Assembly (NCBI GenBank): GCA_007375645.1
Contig: VMER01000003.1
Span: forward strand, 121,957-185,956
Length of the DNA: 64,000 nucleotides
Direction of reading: 5' to 3'
Origin: Parcubacteria group bacterium LiPW_15
GTDB taxonomy: Bacteria; Patescibacteria; Paceibacteria; UBA6257; 2-01-FULL-56-20
The position numbers and the translations under genes are program-made. The notes beneath the pieces were generated by a model. That model ran no database searches and was not told the DNA's origin. It was given only the letters and a program-made list of their open reading frames with translations. This document shows, piece by piece, positions 7,372 to 15,474 of this stretch. Every line of letters starts with the position of its first letter. Within the stretch, counting starts at the first letter, position 1.

Positions 7372-7731
7372 TTAGTAGCCAACAATGCTCCTTACGAAGC
7401 CGGGCAAGATCGTAGCCAAGAGAGCGACGGCCATAGCCACTACCGCGTAAAGCAACATGTGGCTAGCCTTGCTCACCTTTTCCGGATCACCTCCGGCAGT
7501 AAGATACACGAAGGCGGCATAGATGACCATTATGATGGCAAGCACCCAAAAAGCCCATTTGATGAGCCCGAGCACAGTGCCCTCGATGAAACTCGTGACG
7601 CCCGTGAGGCTTCCGAATGTTCCGCTACCCTGGCCGATCGGCTCGGTTACTATCGCACCGGCAAACAACGGGGCGAGAAGCAATCCGGCGCTGACCGCGA
7701 GTATGAGTGAACCTTTGATTGATTTCTTCAT
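7372..7731 (-). CDS. VirB2/TrbC-like small membrane pilin
   Basis: 119 residues from the ATG at 7731; the frame is open further upstream, but the signal peptide starts here (MKKSIKGSLILAVSAGLLL, cleavage expected after AGA). Two hydrophobic helices follow, about 52-75 and 88-112, joined by a short loop with GGDPEKV. This layout (signal peptide, two membrane helices, short polar loop) matches VirB2/TrbC pilins of type IV secretion systems. The GGDPEKV loop is repeated in the neighbouring gene at 7805. Last gene of a minus-strand cluster. Confidence 0.65.
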   Translation of the reverse strand: MKKSIKGSLILAVSAGLLLAPLFAGAIVTEPIGQGSGTFGSLTGVTSFIEGTVLGLIKWAFWVLAIIMVIYAAFVYLTAGGDPEKVSKASHMLLYAVVAMAVALLATILPGFVRSIVGY

Positions 7732-7804
7732 AGTGTAATTCGAGAAGACTCGACCTTTCAATGATTCCAGTTTAGCACAAATATCCAAGTAAATAAATCA
7801 AAAC

Positions 7805-8191
7805 CTACTGATTTATGATGTCCGTGATGAGAGACACAACGGATCGGGAGATAAGCACCACCGCAAAACCTATCGCGGAATAGAGAACTGTCTTTCCTCC
7901 GGTCTTTACTTTTTCTGGATCACCCCCGGCGGTCAATATTTGAAATCCTCCCCAAAGAACCATTATGGAAGTAAGGGGAATCGCTATATAGAAAATCAGA
8001 TCCATTATTTTTACGAGTATGCAATCCAGCTGTCCGCAAGTGCCGAAGGGACTGAGATCTTTGAGATCGATAACCTGTTCCCCGCTCGGCGGGAGAGTCA
8101 TATCGCCGCTAGCGGCCATCACATATCCTCCGACAGCCAGAAGCGACAAGGTTATACCGACAAAAACAATCGTGCTTATTTTTTTACCCAT
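7805..8191 (-). CDS. VirB2/TrbC-like small membrane pilin
   Basis: 128 residues. A signal peptide (MGKKISTIVFVGITLSLLAV, ending near YVMAAS) is followed by a cysteine pair (GTCGQLDC) and two membrane helices around LTAGGDPEKVKTGG. It is clearly paralogous to the 7372 gene in the second half. The start at 8191 is chosen because the upstream open frame runs through an inverted repeat. Probably a pilus or channel subunit of the T4SS-like machine whose ATPase is at 60.5 kb; the partnership is inference. Confidence 0.65.
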   Translation of the reverse strand: MGKKISTIVFVGITLSLLAVGGYVMAASGDMTLPPSGEQVIDLKDLSPFGTCGQLDCILVKIMDLIFYIAIPLTSIMVLWGGFQILTAGGDPEKVKTGGKTVLYSAIGFAVVLISRSVVSLITDIINQ

Positions 8192-8203
8192 TTGTTTAAG
8201 TTT

Positions 8204-8267
8204 ACCCCCACACCTAACGAAGAACAAGAAGCCGTTTGCGGATAAATTTTTCGTTAGGTGTGGGGGT
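8204..8267. repeat. 18-bp perfect inverted repeat between pilin-cluster genes
   Basis: Arms 8204-8221 and 8250-8267 (ACCCCCACACCTAACGAA and its complement) enclose 28 bases. The hairpin lies in the leader of the 8191 gene. There is no T run on either strand, so it is not a simple terminator; it could be a processing or stability hairpin, or a small inserted element. Confidence 0.8.
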
Positions 8268-8300
8268 TTACCCCAACTGCGTCCCGCTAAGAACAAGATT

Positions 8301-8789
8301 CTATTGTGCGCGGAAAACGCTTTGGCAAAAGCTTAACGGCACGTACTCCCTGTCACCGTCGGACGCCAAAGACGATATAGATATCTTAAGCTTGCAGAGT
8401 TCCTGCTTGCCGGCCCCCAAAATTGCGAAAAGAGAGTTTTCTGCCGCACTCCTTCCAGCCGAAGAGGCCGAAAGATCCATTGCGATCTCAAAGCCGCTAT
8501 CCGCTCGATAATAAAGAATGTCGTATCCCGCGGCCCGAGAAACAAGCACTGCTCCGCTCTCCGGTATCGCCGCCTTAGCAGTTTTATAAAAGTTGTTCAC
8601 CCAAACTCCCCCGCCGGGACCCTGAAGCAAAATCCTTTCGGAACTCGGCGCGAGAGGAAACGCTTCCGCGATAGACGCTTGCCCCATTGGGCCGCCTTGC
8701 CTATCCGCCGGGCGAAAAACCAAAAGAGCCACGACGAATAAACTCCCGGCAGCGACAACAGCCAATAATTTTAAAAAGATTAGTTTCAT
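8301..8789 (-). CDS. membrane-anchored hypothetical protein, paralogue of the next upstream gene
   Basis: 162 residues with one N-terminal membrane segment (about 3-25) and an exported domain. The domain has a GVWVNNFYKTA motif, also seen as GIKVKNFYKTA in the gene at 8786, and a C-terminal helix pair ending in a cysteine. Start overlaps the upstream stop (ATGA), so the two are translationally coupled. The shared fold and position inside a pilin cluster suggest a periplasmic or surface component of that machine. No known family recognised. Confidence 0.6.
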   Translation of the reverse strand: MKLIFLKLLAVVAAGSLFVVALLVFRPADRQGGPMGQASIAEAFPLAPSSERILLQGPGGGVWVNNFYKTAKAAIPESGAVLVSRAAGYDILYYRADSGFEIAMDLSASSAGRSAAENSLFAILGAGKQELCKLKISISSLASDGDREYVPLSFCQSVFRAQ

Positions 8790-9304
8790 TTGAAAAAAAT
8801 TCCACAAAAACTAAGCTTGGCTGGATCGGCTTTCGGCATCGACACGCTAACGGTAAGCCGACAAGCGTCCGCGCGGGAGATCCCCAAGCGGTCAATAAGG
8901 TCTTTTTCCGCCTCAAGCCTTGTCTTCTGATCTTCAACTCTAACCACAATATCGAAACTCCCGTCGTAAATGGAATAATCCAGCTCGTATTTTTCGGAAA
9001 AAAAGATCACTACTTGGTTTTCCTCGACAACGGCAACCGCGGTTTTATAAAAATTTTTCACCTTAATACCGCCGGTTGGAGTTGAGATCGTGAATGTATC
9101 TCCGGCGGGCGAACCCGCGGGCAAAGAAACCTGCCCGCCCGCGCCTCCCAAGAAATCCATATTCTGCTCTTTGTCTCCGCCCAAAACCGGAACCTCCGAC
9201 TCGGTAACCGCCGGAGATTCGGGACGGTTTTTGAACCAAATGATGCCGGCGTAAACCAGACCCACAGCCACCAGCACGGAAAGAACGATTAAGATCTTCT
9301 TCAT
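8786..9304 (-). CDS. membrane-anchored hypothetical protein with NFYKTA motif
   Basis: 172 residues from the ATG at 9304 (MKKILIVLSV). One membrane segment (about 3-24), a Pro/Glu-rich linker, then a compact domain with VKNFYKTA, a DYSIYDGSFDIVV strand region and a C-terminal DACRLTVSVSMP...LSFC part, leaving two cysteines that could pair. Paralogue of the gene at 8301. Lies 4 bases after the pilin-peptidase fusion gene, in one operon. Confidence 0.6.
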   Translation of the reverse strand: MKKILIVLSVLVAVGLVYAGIIWFKNRPESPAVTESEVPVLGGDKEQNMDFLGGAGGQVSLPAGSPAGDTFTISTPTGGIKVKNFYKTAVAVVEENQVVIFFSEKYELDYSIYDGSFDIVVRVEDQKTRLEAEKDLIDRLGISRADACRLTVSVSMPKADPAKLSFCGIFFK

Positions 9305-9308
9305 TTTA

Positions 9309-10136
9309 TTAGTTCCTGTCGCAACCCGCCGCACTTACGTGAACGTGTGTAGCGTCGGCGCAGCCAACTTTTTGACCGGCCGCGTTTTCACAACGCGCGC
9401 CGCCGGATTTTGCACCGCACTGATTAGCCGCAGAAACGATAGCTTCGAAATATTTTGCCTTATCGCTGCCGCTCTTCCCGGCTCCGCCATAGTCCACCGC
9501 CAAAGCGCCGTCGCTGCCGGATGAACCGCCGTAATGGCAGGAGTTTTTCGTGTGGCTGCACCTACCGCTCGGCTCGCATCCCGGAGTTCCTCTCGTATAG
9601 TTGCACGATGAATGATCTATATCGTACGTGAATTTGCTGCCGGGTATGGAGCCGACTTTCCCCTGGATACAGCCCATTACATTCTGCAGCTCCGAAGAAT
9701 TTCTTGCCGGATAAGCAGTATTGTTTTTCTGCGCCAAAGTTTGAGGATCACATTTTGCTCCGCAAGTTATTGTCGGCTCGCAGGTTGCCCTGGGATCTAG
9801 GCTTGAACATACGCCATCGCAATCCTCAGTTTTAAAACAACTGTCTCCCACCGCCGCTCCGTCCACCTTACAGGCATATTGCGGCACCTCTCCCGCCGTC
9901 GTACTCGTGGGCGAGACGATTTGGCTCAACTTCGGTATCTGAAGGATGGTAAGCTCTGGATTAATGGTGTTTAGAATGACAAAGGCACCTCCCAGAAGTA
10001 CCAGTCCCCAAAGAGCCTGGGTTATCTGGTCTTTGGCATCGCTTATGACTCCAGGATTACCCTGAGAAGCAGTCCACTTTATACCTGCATAGAGGAGGCT
10101 CAGAAAAATGAGCGTTAAAAAAACTTTTTTCTTCAT
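9309..10136 (-). CDS. pilin-like membrane domain fused to a probable LAS-type peptidase domain
   Basis: 275 residues from the ATG at 10136. The first 60 residues resemble the neighbouring pilins: signal or anchor helix, a GNPGVISDAKDQI loop, second helix GLVLLGGAFVILN. A cysteine-rich linker with about ten Cys follows. The C-terminal domain (about 150-275) carries His-Tyr-Gly-Gly, ALAVD, and a terminal HVH triad, the arrangement of metal ligands in LAS-family (M15/hedgehog-like) peptidoglycan peptidases, although the His-Asp spacing is longer than usual. It may open or trim the wall for the pilus, as transglycosylases and peptidases do in other T4SS. Catalysis is inferred. Confidence 0.5.
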   Translation of the reverse strand: MKKKVFLTLIFLSLLYAGIKWTASQGNPGVISDAKDQITQALWGLVLLGGAFVILNTINPELTILQIPKLSQIVSPTSTTAGEVPQYACKVDGAAVGDSCFKTEDCDGVCSSLDPRATCEPTITCGAKCDPQTLAQKNNTAYPARNSSELQNVMGCIQGKVGSIPGSKFTYDIDHSSCNYTRGTPGCEPSGRCSHTKNSCHYGGSSGSDGALAVDYGGAGKSGSDKAKYFEAIVSAANQCGAKSGGARCENAAGQKVGCADATHVHVSAAGCDRN

Positions 10137-10137
10137 T

Positions 10138-10593
10138 TTATTTACAACGTATCTCCGACCAGCTGGACTGCTGCATATTCGCAACCGTCGGGAACGTCCA
10201 ACCGATAAGAGAAAAGAAAGTATTAACAATAATAAACGCACCGACCGTGATGGCGATTCCTATAACCGTCGAAAGAAGCATCTTCCTGGCGTCGCTCACT
10301 TCAGTCGCGTTTCCCCTGGCAAGCATTATCCGCACACCGCCCCAGATGAGAAAAAGTGGCGCGATGATATAGATGGCAATGGTCATCGCCATTTTTACGA
10401 TGTTCTGCCCGGTTACCAACAGATCGCAAAAACTCGTGCATTGGGGCAAAGCCGAACCCGGCTGCGGCGAACCGCTGCAAGAAACTATCGGCCCCCAATA
10501 CGGAGAAAAAGCTCCGGCGGAAGCAAGTGCAGGCACAAGCAAGGAGGCGAAAATCAAAGCAAGAGCCGGTATCGCGAAATATATTTTCCTCAT
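10138..10593 (-). CDS. pilin-like membrane protein
   Basis: 151 residues. A clear signal peptide (cleavage near ALASAGA), a cysteine-containing exported segment (SCSG, PQCTSFC), then two membrane helices around a LARGNATEVSDARKMLL loop and a short C-terminal tail ending in Cys-Lys. Same plan as the other VirB2-like proteins in this cluster. The stop is one base before the start of the fusion gene, so co-translation is likely. Confidence 0.6.
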   Translation of the reverse strand: MRKIYFAIPALALIFASLLVPALASAGAFSPYWGPIVSCSGSPQPGSALPQCTSFCDLLVTGQNIVKMAMTIAIYIIAPLFLIWGGVRIMLARGNATEVSDARKMLLSTVIGIAITVGAFIIVNTFFSLIGWTFPTVANMQQSSWSEIRCK

Positions 10594-10631
10594 TGGTATT
10601 TGTTAAATTTTTACTCCCTGATGGCTAGTTT

Positions 10632-11918
10632 CTATCTGAGCGCAGTCACGCCGTCCTCCGCTTCCTTGAGCGCCTGAGCGGAATCTTTTTGTCCAGAGAC
10701 AACAGCCGAGATGGCACTCGTAAATATTTCTTTTATCTTATCATAATCTGGCGTATACCAAGACCGGGCGATAAGCGATTGTTTAACAAAAACTCCAAGG
10801 TCGGGGTCGTTCAGGTTGCTCGCGATTATCGAACGGAGCGCCGGAGGACGGCCGGTAACGCCAAGATAAGAATACGAACCGGAATCTTGCGCGGCTACAA
10901 AATTTATAAAATCCCAAGCGCCTGCGGAATATTGGCTCTGCTTGGACACCGCGAGCCCCCAGTAATTCGGATATGCGGCGGTCGTGCTTGCGGATATCTG
11001 CGGAACCGGAGCGATAGAAAATCTGAGATACGGGCTGACTCTTTTTATATCCGCGACATCGTTCGAATAGGCGAAAGCCATTGCGGCCTTCCCCCCGGCA
11101 AAAGCGTTCAGGGAATCCTGCTGTGCTTCATTCCAGGTGTAATTTGAATCTCCGGGGTTAGAAAAAGAAAGATAAAAATTGAAGGCTTGGGAACCCGAAG
11201 AATTCTTGCCGCCCGCGAACGAAGCCCCCGACAGATCCTGGTTCCACATCTTGGTCCCGTTTTGGATCATTATCATGTTTAAAATATCGGTCGCGTAATC
11301 TACGCTCTTTTCGGAACCGCCGATAGCCGCGCCGGCGATTTGGATCTGGGTTTTTTCGTTCAACACCCTAAGCTTGTTCGAATCATCCGCAAATTCCTGC
11401 CAGGTAGACGGCGGAGAGACAATCAGCGTCCGGTCAAACATGTCCAGATTGTAGACTAGCGCCAAAGTATCTATATATAGTGGAAGCGCATAGACCGTTC
11501 CGTTTATGGAAAAATCTTCGGCCACAACGGAGGGATATAGTTGATTCAAATTATTAACGTTCATGACTTCTTGGCCTACGGGAACGATCAGATTAGCAAG
11601 TTTGGCCAAAGAGCGATTGGATACATAAAAAATGTCCGGTCCCCGTTGCGCCGCCAAGGCTTTTATAAGTTCGCTTTCGTAATTCGCCGGATCGATCTTA
11701 ACGTAGCTGATGGAGGAAGCGTTGTTGTGAAGCTTGTTATAGGCCTCGATAGCGCCGCCAAAACTATTTGCTCCGTCCACGCCCCAGATCGTAAGTTTCG
11801 GCGCGGCGGTTCCGCCGACCGGTCCTTTGGAACCTAAGGTCAGTATTAAAATCACGCCGATAACCACCAAGGCTATCACGCCGATAACTATCATTTTCCC
11901 TTTTGACATCGGTTGCAT
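10632..11918 (-). CDS. extracellular solute-binding protein, ABC transporter family 1
   Basis: 428 residues with an N-terminal membrane anchor (about 8-29) rather than a lipobox. The mature part has the family 1 layout: LTIWG near the start, YVSNRS, a YALPLYIDTLALVYNLDMFD block typical of sugar-binding proteins, WQEFADDSNKL, AMAFAYSNDV and WDFINFVAA. Such proteins capture sugars or oligosaccharides for ABC importers; no permease or ATPase is in the window, so the partner is elsewhere or it acts as a surface receptor. It starts right after the gyrA stop. The alternative ATG three codons in is possible. Confidence 0.75.
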   Translation of the reverse strand: MQPMSKGKMIVIGVIALVVIGVILILTLGSKGPVGGTAAPKLTIWGVDGANSFGGAIEAYNKLHNNASSISYVKIDPANYESELIKALAAQRGPDIFYVSNRSLAKLANLIVPVGQEVMNVNNLNQLYPSVVAEDFSINGTVYALPLYIDTLALVYNLDMFDRTLIVSPPSTWQEFADDSNKLRVLNEKTQIQIAGAAIGGSEKSVDYATDILNMIMIQNGTKMWNQDLSGASFAGGKNSSGSQAFNFYLSFSNPGDSNYTWNEAQQDSLNAFAGGKAAMAFAYSNDVADIKRVSPYLRFSIAPVPQISASTTAAYPNYWGLAVSKQSQYSAGAWDFINFVAAQDSGSYSYLGVTGRPPALRSIIASNLNDPDLGVFVKQSLIARSWYTPDYDKIKEIFTSAISAVVSGQKDSAQALKEAEDGVTALR

Positions 11919-14348
11919 TTAGAGGATCGCTATAGCGGCAAGCTTGTCGCCGGACTTCAGATCCATCACTCTCACTCCCTGCGCGGACCGTCCGGTCTTT
12001 CTCACCCCGCTAAGCTCGGTTCTGATGACCTGGCCTTTTTGAGAGAGAGCGAAAAGGTCTTCTTCTTCGTAGACTATGCGGCTGGCGATAAGCTTTCCGG
12101 TCTTCGCAGTGATATTCGCGGTTTTTATTCCGCTGCCTCCGCGATTCTGAACTTTGTATTCGGATAACGTCGTTTGCTTTCCGAAACCGTTTGCCATTAA
12201 CACCAGCACATTCGTCTTCTTCGCATCTACTCCTTTATTGATTATATCAAAGCCGGCGACAGAATCGTCTTTCTTGAGCTTAATGGCGCGCACACCGGCC
12301 GCGGTCCTGCCCATCGGCCTGGCCTGTGATTCCTTAAAGCGGATGGACTGTCCGCCTTCGGTGGCCATGAGTATCTCATCCGATCCGCTTGTTAATCTGG
12401 CCCACTTTAGGAAGTCGCCCTTCTTAAGCGAAATGGCGATAATTCCGGTGCGGCGGATGTTCGCGAAATCCTGAAGCGGAGTTTTCTTTATAAGTCCGTC
12501 CTTGGTAGCCAACACCAGGAATTTGGCATCTTCTTTTTTGGCGGAATAAGTAACGATAGCCGCGATCTTCTCCTCCGAAGGCATCTCTAGGAAATTGTGG
12601 ACCGCCCTGCCTTTTGAGGTTCGGCTCGCCGCGGGGATCTCGTGAACTTTGGTTTGGAAAACCCGGCCGTGATCGGTAAAGAAAAGAACTTGGTCGTGGG
12701 TGTGGGCGCTCACAAACTGCGTCAGGAAGTCTTCTTCCTGAACGTCGGAACCGATAAGCCCTTTGCCTCCGCGCCGCTGGCTCGAGAAGGTGTCCGGTGG
12801 AAGCCTCTTAATATATCCTCCCGCGGAGAGGGTTATCATCGCTTCTTCCTGCGGGATAAGATCTTCGTCGGTCATGGTGGTCAGCCCCACGGGAACCACC
12901 TCGGTGCGGCGCTTATCGCCAAACTTTTCCTTAAGATCTTTAATCTCCTGCTTGATTATCGCAAGCATTTTAGTCGTGCTTTTCAAAATTAGCTCAAGCT
13001 CTTTAATGAGTGCGAGCTTCTCTTTGAGCTCATCTTCTATTTTTTGTCTTTCGAGAGCAGCCAAAGTCTGTAAGCGCATTTCCAAAATCGCGTTCGCCTG
13101 AATCTCGGTGAGCTTAAAGCCCTTTATTAAATTCGCCCTGGCGTCATCGCGATCCTTGGACTTCTTGATGGTCTGAATAACTTTATCAATGGAACCGAGC
13201 GCCTTGTGCAAGCCTTCCAATATGTGGGCCCGCTCCTTGGCTTTTTTGAGATCGAATTCCGTTCTTCGGCGAACCACTATCTTTCTGTAGGCAAGATATT
13301 CGACGAGAATATCGCGAAGCGACAAAGTTCGCGGAACCAATCCGTTTTCCACCAGCGCCACCATGTTCAAATGAAAATCTTTTTGGAGATTGGTGTGTTT
13401 ATAAAGTTGGTTCAGAACTTTTTGCGGGGCGGCATCATTCTTGAGTTCGATAACCACGCGCAAGCCCTCGCGGTCGGATTCGTCGCGCAGGTCCCTGATA
13501 CCTTCGATCTTTTTATCCACTACAAGTTCGGCTATCTGCTTCACCATCTCCGACTTGTTGACCATGTAGGGGATCTCGGTAATCACAATATCATATTGAT
13601 CTTTCTTTCTTTCCTCTATGGTCGCCTTGGCGCGGGTAACGACCGCACCGCGGCCGGTGCGATAAGCTTCTTTAATGGCTTTTTCGTCAAAAATTACTCC
13701 GCCGGTCGGGAAATCCGGTCCTTTCACGAATTTCAAAAGATCGTCTACCGTGGCATCGTCATTGTCCGCCAAATAAAGTATCGCGTCCGCGATCTCGCCC
13801 AAGTTGTGCGGAGGAATACTGGTGGCCATACCGACCGCGATACCGAGAGTCCCATTTAAAAGCAAATTCGGAAGTTTGGCGGGTAAAACGCTGGGCTCAA
13901 CCTTCGTCGCATCATAGTTCGGCACCCAATCCACGGTTTCTTTTTCAATATCCGTAAGCATCTCCCCGGAAATTTTTGCGAGCTTGGCCTCGGTATAGCG
14001 GTGAGCGGCAGCTGCGTCGCCATCGATGGAACCGAAGTTTCCTTGGCCGAATACCAGCGGATAGCGCAAAGAAAAATCCTGGGCCAGGCGCACCATGGTG
14101 TCGTATATCGCGGAATCTCCGTGCGGATGGTATTTGGCCATCACGTCTCCGACTACGGTCGCGCTCTTTCTGAACCTGGAGCTGTAATCCAGCCCGCTTT
14201 CCCACATAGACCAAAGAATGCGGCGCTGCACAGGCTTCAAGCCGTCGCGGACATCCGGCAAGGCGCGCGAAATTATCACGGACATCGCGTAGTCCAGATA
14301 TGAATCCTGAAGCTCTTTGGTTATTTCTCTTTTTTGTATCTCGGACAT
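11919..14348 (-). CDS. gyrA: DNA gyrase subunit A
   Basis: 809 residues. The N-terminal breakage-reunion domain has the catalytic Tyr118 in AHRYTEA (usually AMRYTE), a quinolone-region segment HPHGDSAIYDT with Ser79 and Asp83 as in sensitive enzymes, then the coiled-coil and six-bladed C-terminal domain. The GyrA box QRRGGKG is present, which separates it from ParC. With GyrB it introduces negative supercoils. Read-through into the solute-binding gene is expected (adjacent stop and start). Confidence 0.95.
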   Translation of the reverse strand: MSEIQKREITKELQDSYLDYAMSVIISRALPDVRDGLKPVQRRILWSMWESGLDYSSRFRKSATVVGDVMAKYHPHGDSAIYDTMVRLAQDFSLRYPLVFGQGNFGSIDGDAAAAHRYTEAKLAKISGEMLTDIEKETVDWVPNYDATKVEPSVLPAKLPNLLLNGTLGIAVGMATSIPPHNLGEIADAILYLADNDDATVDDLLKFVKGPDFPTGGVIFDEKAIKEAYRTGRGAVVTRAKATIEERKKDQYDIVITEIPYMVNKSEMVKQIAELVVDKKIEGIRDLRDESDREGLRVVIELKNDAAPQKVLNQLYKHTNLQKDFHLNMVALVENGLVPRTLSLRDILVEYLAYRKIVVRRRTEFDLKKAKERAHILEGLHKALGSIDKVIQTIKKSKDRDDARANLIKGFKLTEIQANAILEMRLQTLAALERQKIEDELKEKLALIKELELILKSTTKMLAIIKQEIKDLKEKFGDKRRTEVVPVGLTTMTDEDLIPQEEAMITLSAGGYIKRLPPDTFSSQRRGGKGLIGSDVQEEDFLTQFVSAHTHDQVLFFTDHGRVFQTKVHEIPAASRTSKGRAVHNFLEMPSEEKIAAIVTYSAKKEDAKFLVLATKDGLIKKTPLQDFANIRRTGIIAISLKKGDFLKWARLTSGSDEILMATEGGQSIRFKESQARPMGRTAAGVRAIKLKKDDSVAGFDIINKGVDAKKTNVLVLMANGFGKQTTLSEYKVQNRGGSGIKTANITAKTGKLIASRIVYEEEDLFALSQKGQVIRTELSGVRKTGRSAQGVRVMDLKSGDKLAAIAIL

Positions 14349-14394
14349 AGCTTGGTAGGTAGTGGTTAGTAAATAGTTATTAGAAGCTTATTCT

Positions 14395-14601
14395 TTATTT
14401 CTTGGCCGATTTTATTATTTCGTTAAAGCCCCGTCCGATATCCTTGAAAACTGAATCTGTCGGCGCATTCGCGTTGCCCGGAAAGAAAAAGATTATCCAG
14501 AAAATTGCGACTACTACCGTTACGATTATCGCCGCCCAAACGGTTATTTTCCTTTTTTCCTCCGGAGACTTCTCGCGGAGTTTTACAATGAATCCGCTCA
14601 C
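14395..14601 (-). CDS. small single-span membrane protein
   Basis: 68 residues: charged N terminus (KLREKSPEEKRK), one membrane helix (about 20-40) and a short outer tail. It starts 4 bases after the stop of the upstream gene at 14606, so the two are co-transcribed. The size and layout recall small membrane proteins near gyrA in other CPR genomes, but no family is recognised and function is unknown. Confidence 0.6.
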   Translation of the reverse strand: MSGFIVKLREKSPEEKRKITVWAAIIVTVVVAIFWIIFFFPGNANAPTDSVFKDIGRGFNEIIKSAKK

Positions 14602-14605
14602 GTTG

Positions 14606-15172
14606 TTATTTTTCTTGAAGGACCACCAGCTCTATCTTTCCTCGCTCCAGATCTTTCTTCTTGCACACGAACTTTTCCTGTAATTCCACCTTTTTTTCGA
14701 AAGCTTTCCCGAGTTCGTTCACGTTGCCGTAGCGGGAAGGGATTACCACCGCCGGCTCAAGCTGTTTCGCGAGCTTATCGGCATCCTCGGGGGAGAGATA
14801 CTTTCCTTTCTCCGCGGGCAATATCAATATGTCCGGCTCTTCCAGGCGCTCCAATACCTCTACTGGAGGAATTTTTTTGGCGTCACCCAAGATCGCAATC
14901 TTAATTCCTTCCATCGTGACGAGATACGCGGTGCGAACTTTATTCCCGCTCGATTCCTCTGGAATTTGCGCGCCGACTATTTCTATGCCGTGCGCTTCGT
15001 ATTCGCCGGGAAAATTAATAGTGTCCTGCGAAAAAACTTCTCCTTCTTTTAATTCCGAAGAAGTAAAAAGATAAACGTCCGCCTTAAGCCGATTTCCTTC
15101 CGGGTCGATAAGAAGAGAGATCTCCCCGCTCTGTAGTCGGAGGGTTCCATTGCCGAAGTAGTTGATTACCAT
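14606..15172 (-). CDS. degenerate metallo-beta-lactamase-fold protein
   Basis: 188 residues. The opening INYFGNGTLRLQSGEISLLIDP matches UPF0173/COG2220-type metallo-beta-lactamase proteins, and GIEIVGAQ, KIAILGDAKK and PDILILPAEKG follow in order. The metal site is gone: where HxHxDH should be there is LFTSSELKEG. The protein therefore keeps the fold but probably binds no zinc, suggesting a structural or regulatory role. Linked to gyrA and the small membrane protein. Confidence 0.65.
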   Translation of the reverse strand: MVINYFGNGTLRLQSGEISLLIDPEGNRLKADVYLFTSSELKEGEVFSQDTINFPGEYEAHGIEIVGAQIPEESSGNKVRTAYLVTMEGIKIAILGDAKKIPPVEVLERLEEPDILILPAEKGKYLSPEDADKLAKQLEPAVVIPSRYGNVNELGKAFEKKVELQEKFVCKKKDLERGKIELVVLQEK

Positions 15173-15474
15173 GAAAAATTAATTAGTAGCCCCGACGCTT
15201 TGGTCGGGGTCCCGACCTCCGTCGTACGGAGCGTCGGGATTGATGACCACAAGAAATAGTTAGTCGTTAGTAGTGGGCAGAAATGTAACCCTAAAGCTCA
15301 TTAATTGTAGCAAAAAAATAGGTCGTTTACCAGCCCCCTACTTGCCAAAAACCCATGCAATTGTTAGTATTTTTGCACCCTCCAAGCTTCATAAGAAGTC
15401 TGGCGGGCAAGCTTGCTAACCCCGCCTCGTCAGCGCCGGAAGCAAGTAAGATAAATCCAAATAAAAACGACCAA
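15173..15474. other. intergenic region with hairpins, divergent promoters expected
   Basis: It contains a CCCCGAC/GTCGGGG stem (15189-15208) and a CCCGACCTCCGTCG/CGGAGCGTCGGGA stem (15211-15239), both without T tracts. An open frame continuous with the S1 gene runs back to 15355, but its sequence does not look like protein. No confident -10 box for the S1 gene was found. Confidence 0.4.

Noticed and set aside
8019..8336. Plus-strand reading frames in the pilin cluster.
   Set aside because: They run antisense through a pilin gene with a clear signal peptide and cross an inverted repeat.
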